Part shown: positions 60,726 to 62,847 of the stretch, one piece after another
How the letters are laid out: every line of letters begins with the position of its first letter
Numbering within the stretch: position 1 is the stretch's first letter
NCBI GenBank assembly: GCA_024403375.1
Contig: JAKSRZ010000002.1
Span: 1 to 62,847, forward strand
From: Lachnospiraceae bacterium
Lineage (GTDB): Bacteria; Bacillota; Clostridia; Lachnospirales; Lachnospiraceae
Reading direction: 5' to 3'
Length of the DNA: 62,847 nt
The notes under the pieces: generated by a model
Database searches by the model: none
What the model saw: the letters and a program-made list of their open reading frames with translations, nothing else
Told to the model about the DNA's origin: nothing
Translations under genes and position numbers: made by a program

Positions 60726-62435
60726 TTACTCACTAAGCTCCTCATCATTGGAATATACGATGCGGCGCATTTCCTCAATACTCGTTACACCTTCCTTGAC
60801 AAGCTTCGCACAACTCATCTTCAAAGTGTTCATGCCCTCTTCGATGGCCACCTTCTCAATATCCTCAGTGGTACCATTCTGAGCGATAATACTTCTGATT
60901 CTCGGAGTAATCGGCATGATTTCATAAACACCGATTCGTCCCCTGTAACCCGTCTCGTTACAAGTTACACAACCACTGGGCTCATAAATCTCAAGCTCCT
61001 CGCTGTCAATCACGCCCAAAAGCCGCTTCTCCTCCGAAGTGGCCTTCCTGCAACGCTTACACGTACAAAGCCTCCTGGCCAGTCTCTGCGCCATTACGCC
61101 CACCGTGGAATCCGCCAGCAAATAACTCTCAATTCCCATATTCTCAAGTCTAGTAAGCGATGCCGCCGCAGAATTTGTATGAAGCGTACTTACAACCAGA
61201 TGACCCGTAATAGAAGCCGTTACCGCAATGCTCGCCGTCTCCTGGTCACGAATCTCACCAATCATGATGATATCCGGGTCCTGACGAAGAATGGAACGAA
61301 GCGCACTGGCGAACGTAAGATCCGCCTTCGGATTAACCTGAACCTGATTCACACCATCAATGTTGGCCTCCACAGGATCCTCAACCGTTATGATGTTCAC
61401 ACCATCAGTATTTAACTCAGAAAGCGCCGTATACAATGTGGTGGACTTACCCGAACCCGTAGGCCCTGTAACAAGAATGATTCCATTAGGATTACTGAAT
61501 ATCTTGTCGAACCTCTTAAGATCCTCAGGATTAAGACCCAGATCAGCTTTGTTCCTTGTAAGCTGATTCTTCGCAGTAAGACGCATTACCACCTTTTCAC
61601 CATAAACAGTGGGAAGCACCGATGCACGAATATCATACTCGAAACGATCCACCACCTGAGTGATTCTGCCGTCCTGAGGCTTTCTCTTTTCCGAAATATC
61701 CATGCCTCCGATAATCTTTATACGAGTTATCATCGCCGGCAACATGGACAACTGATACGAACCCGTTTCCTGCAAAACACCATCGATTCTGTAACGAACA
61801 CGAATTCTATTAACAGTCGGCTCAATATGAATATCAGAGGCCCTCATACGAGCAGCCTGCTCAATTATCTTCTTTACAAGCAGAACGATAGGAGCATTTT
61901 CAACCTTCTCATCAATGCTCTCTTCCTCTACGGCCTGCTCACCCTTTTCCTTTGCATAAAGCTCAGCCACTGCCTGAGTTTCCGCATGACCATAATACTT
62001 ATCAATTGCCGCCATAATCTCCGTACTGGTGGCAATAACAGGATTTATCTGCATTCCCGTAATCATCTGCAAATCATCAAGAGCAGTCAGATCCATCGGA
62101 TCCGCCATGGCAACCCTGAGATAATTCGAATCATACTTATCAAACTCAAAAGGCATTACCGTGTAACGCTTCAGTACCGTACTATCCTTAACAAGATTCA
62201 GCACATCAACAGATACCTTCACACCCGAAAGATCAACAATATCATAGCCCATCTGACTACGAAGGGCCTGACCAATCTGAGCTTCCGTAATCAACCCCAT
62301 GGATACCAACGTCGTACCAAGCTTCTGCCTCGTCTTCTTCTGCTCCTCAAGACCACGCTTTAACTCAGCTTCAGTAATAACCCTGGCTGCTACCAGAATG
62401 TCACCAAATCTCTTCTTTTCTCTGACAATTGCCAT
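60726..62435 (-). CDS. pilB: Pilus extension ATPase PilB
   Basis: The 569-residue ATPase has an N-terminal MshEN/GspE-II-like region (residues 1-150: 'KRFGDILVAARVITEAELKR', 'QIGQALRSQMGYDIVDLSGV'). MshEN-type domains can bind c-di-GMP. The motor has Walker A 'ILVTGPTGSGKSTTLYT', Asp box 'VEDPVEANIDGVNQ', Walker B 'DPDIIMIGEIRDQETASIAV', and a zinc-binding 'CTCKRC' with 'CVTCNETGYRG'. It is the first gene of the operon, with AGGAG before the ATG. Confidence 0.95.
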   Translation of the reverse strand: MAIVREKKRFGDILVAARVITEAELKRGLEEQKKTRQKLGTTLVSMGLITEAQIGQALRSQMGYDIVDLSGVKVSVDVLNLVKDSTVLKRYTVMPFEFDKYDSNYLRVAMADPMDLTALDDLQMITGMQINPVIATSTEIMAAIDKYYGHAETQAVAELYAKEKGEQAVEEESIDEKVENAPIVLLVKKIIEQAARMRASDIHIEPTVNRIRVRYRIDGVLQETGSYQLSMLPAMITRIKIIGGMDISEKRKPQDGRITQVVDRFEYDIRASVLPTVYGEKVVMRLTAKNQLTRNKADLGLNPEDLKRFDKIFSNPNGIILVTGPTGSGKSTTLYTALSELNTDGVNIITVEDPVEANIDGVNQVQVNPKADLTFASALRSILRQDPDIIMIGEIRDQETASIAVTASITGHLVVSTLHTNSAAASLTRLENMGIESYLLADSTVGVMAQRLARRLCTCKRCRKATSEEKRLLGVIDSEELEIYEPSGCVTCNETGYRGRIGVYEIMPITPRIRSIIAQNGTTEDIEKVAIEEGMNTLKMSCAKLVKEGVTSIEEMRRIVYSNDEELSE

Positions 62436-62699
62436 AACAATACTCCTGTTTATCAGTGGCTAAAACAAAAAAGCGCCATAAACCACAAACGAAGTTTAGG
62501 CTGCAAAACACTATAAAATCCCCATAAAGAGCGCTCCCCAACCCCCTTCGCCACATAGTGGCTTACAGCGACCATTCTACCACGCAACCCCCACAATTTC
62601 TCGCATTTAACGCTTTCTTATTAAAGACTTTCCTCTTTTTTAACATTTCTGCGCGCCTGCAAGCCTACACGCCCACGCGCCCCGCTCCTCCACCTCCCC
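62436..62699. other. Intergenic region upstream of pilB
   Basis: No gene is visible in about 260 bp. The minus strand should hold the promoter and leader of the pilus operon. A TAGAAT near 62576-62581 and a TATAGT near 62509-62514 could be -10 boxes, but neither has a good -35. A small hairpin (GCCACTATGTGGC, 62550-62562) lies in the leader. I looked for a c-di-GMP riboswitch here and did not see convincing conserved blocks. The stretch 62650-62700 is C-rich. Confidence 0.4.
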
Positions 62700-62847
62700 C
62701 GCGAGGTCTATATACCGAAAAACCCCCAGGAGACCTCGTGCCGAGGTCTCCTGAAAAAAGACGCGGTAAAGATACCGCAAATCCGCATGAGACCTCCGCG
62801 CGAGGTCTCATGAAAAAAAGTCGAGGTAAAGATACCGCAAAGCTGTC
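62700..62847. repeat. Tandem ~60-bp repeat with two strong hairpins (runs off the right edge)
   Basis: Two near-identical units lie at about 62728-62787 and 62787-62847. Each contains a long inverted repeat built on GAGACCTC/GAGGTCTC (62728-62752 and 62787-62811), then TGAAAAAAG, then GGTAAAGATACCGCAA. A partial earlier unit (GCGAGGTC and TATACCGAAAAA) is at 62701-62720. The hairpins could act as terminators on either strand, since A-runs follow on plus and T-runs precede on minus. The array extends beyond the window, so copy number is unknown. Confidence 0.7.

Noticed and set aside
62436-62650. c-di-GMP riboswitch upstream of pilB
   Set aside because: Such riboswitches often precede Clostridia pilus operons, but I could not find the conserved blocks of class I or II in this leader.
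62700-62847. CRISPR array
   Set aside because: The units are about 60 bp and nearly identical throughout, with no unique spacers between short repeats, and no cas genes are present.

Overview
The window looks like chromosomal DNA of a motile, low-to-mid GC Firmicute, most likely a member of the Lachnospiraceae (Clostridia). The evidence is the Bacillus-type gene order mbl-flhO-flhP, a comFC-yvyF pair, a Trp T-box in front of an ABC transporter, DUF6273 and DUF5057 type proteins, and a Clostridia-style type IV pilus operon. The genus cannot be fixed from the sequence. Most genes lie on the minus strand.

Region 1 (about 1-25.4 kb) is a dense accessory cluster. Its left half, on the minus strand, holds a CbxX-type AAA+ ATPase, a secreted/membrane vWA protein, a giant tubulin/FtsZ-like GTPase, a two-TM protein, and a polytopic protein with a helicase-like domain that runs off the left edge. 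Just upstream is a broken YbjN-like gene whose promoter shares a palindromic spacer with the vWA-operon promoter. Divergently, on the plus strand, sit two tandem TIR-like/TM/trypsin-like proteins: one keeps the catalytic triad and the other has lost it. The right half (15.4-25.4 kb, minus strand) is an operon of five genes: a RyR/CARF-like/PD-(D/E)XK nuclease, a membrane double-Rossmann/RyR protein, a TIR-MORN protein, a TIR-TIR-TPR protein and a DUF6273-NPCBM-like membrane protein. Together these suggest an uncharacterised multi-component signalling or conflict system: TIR enzymes and scaffolds, nucleotide-type sensors, a nuclease effector, and a membrane-linked tubulin/vWA/AAA+ module. This is inference from domain content and proximity.

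Region 2 (25.4-32.0 kb) is core genome: yvyF, comFC (frameshifted), recD2, a FlgJ-type rod-binding protein, flgG, flgF (frameshifted) and mbl.

Region 3 (32.1-43.1 kb) is mixed: a small membrane protein, a Cache-GGDEF-EAL protein, a T-box-controlled TrpXYZ-like ABC transporter, a second CbxX-type AAA+ ATPase related to the one in region 1, a cytidylate-kinase-like protein, a small conserved protein, a VanZ-like protein, and a CaCA antiporter behind a probable yybP-ykoY (Mn2+) riboswitch.

Region 4 (43.2-62.4 kb) is a complete type IV pilus operon in the order pilB-pilT-pilC-pilA-pilD-pilMN-pilO, then four minor pilins and a 2248-residue DUF5057/InlB-repeat surface protein. The right edge holds a roughly 60-bp tandem repeat with strong hairpins. 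Three separate genes (YbjN-like, comFC, flgF) carry frameshifts, so sequencing error or gene decay must be kept in mind. No tRNA, rRNA, IS element or CRISPR array was recognised.
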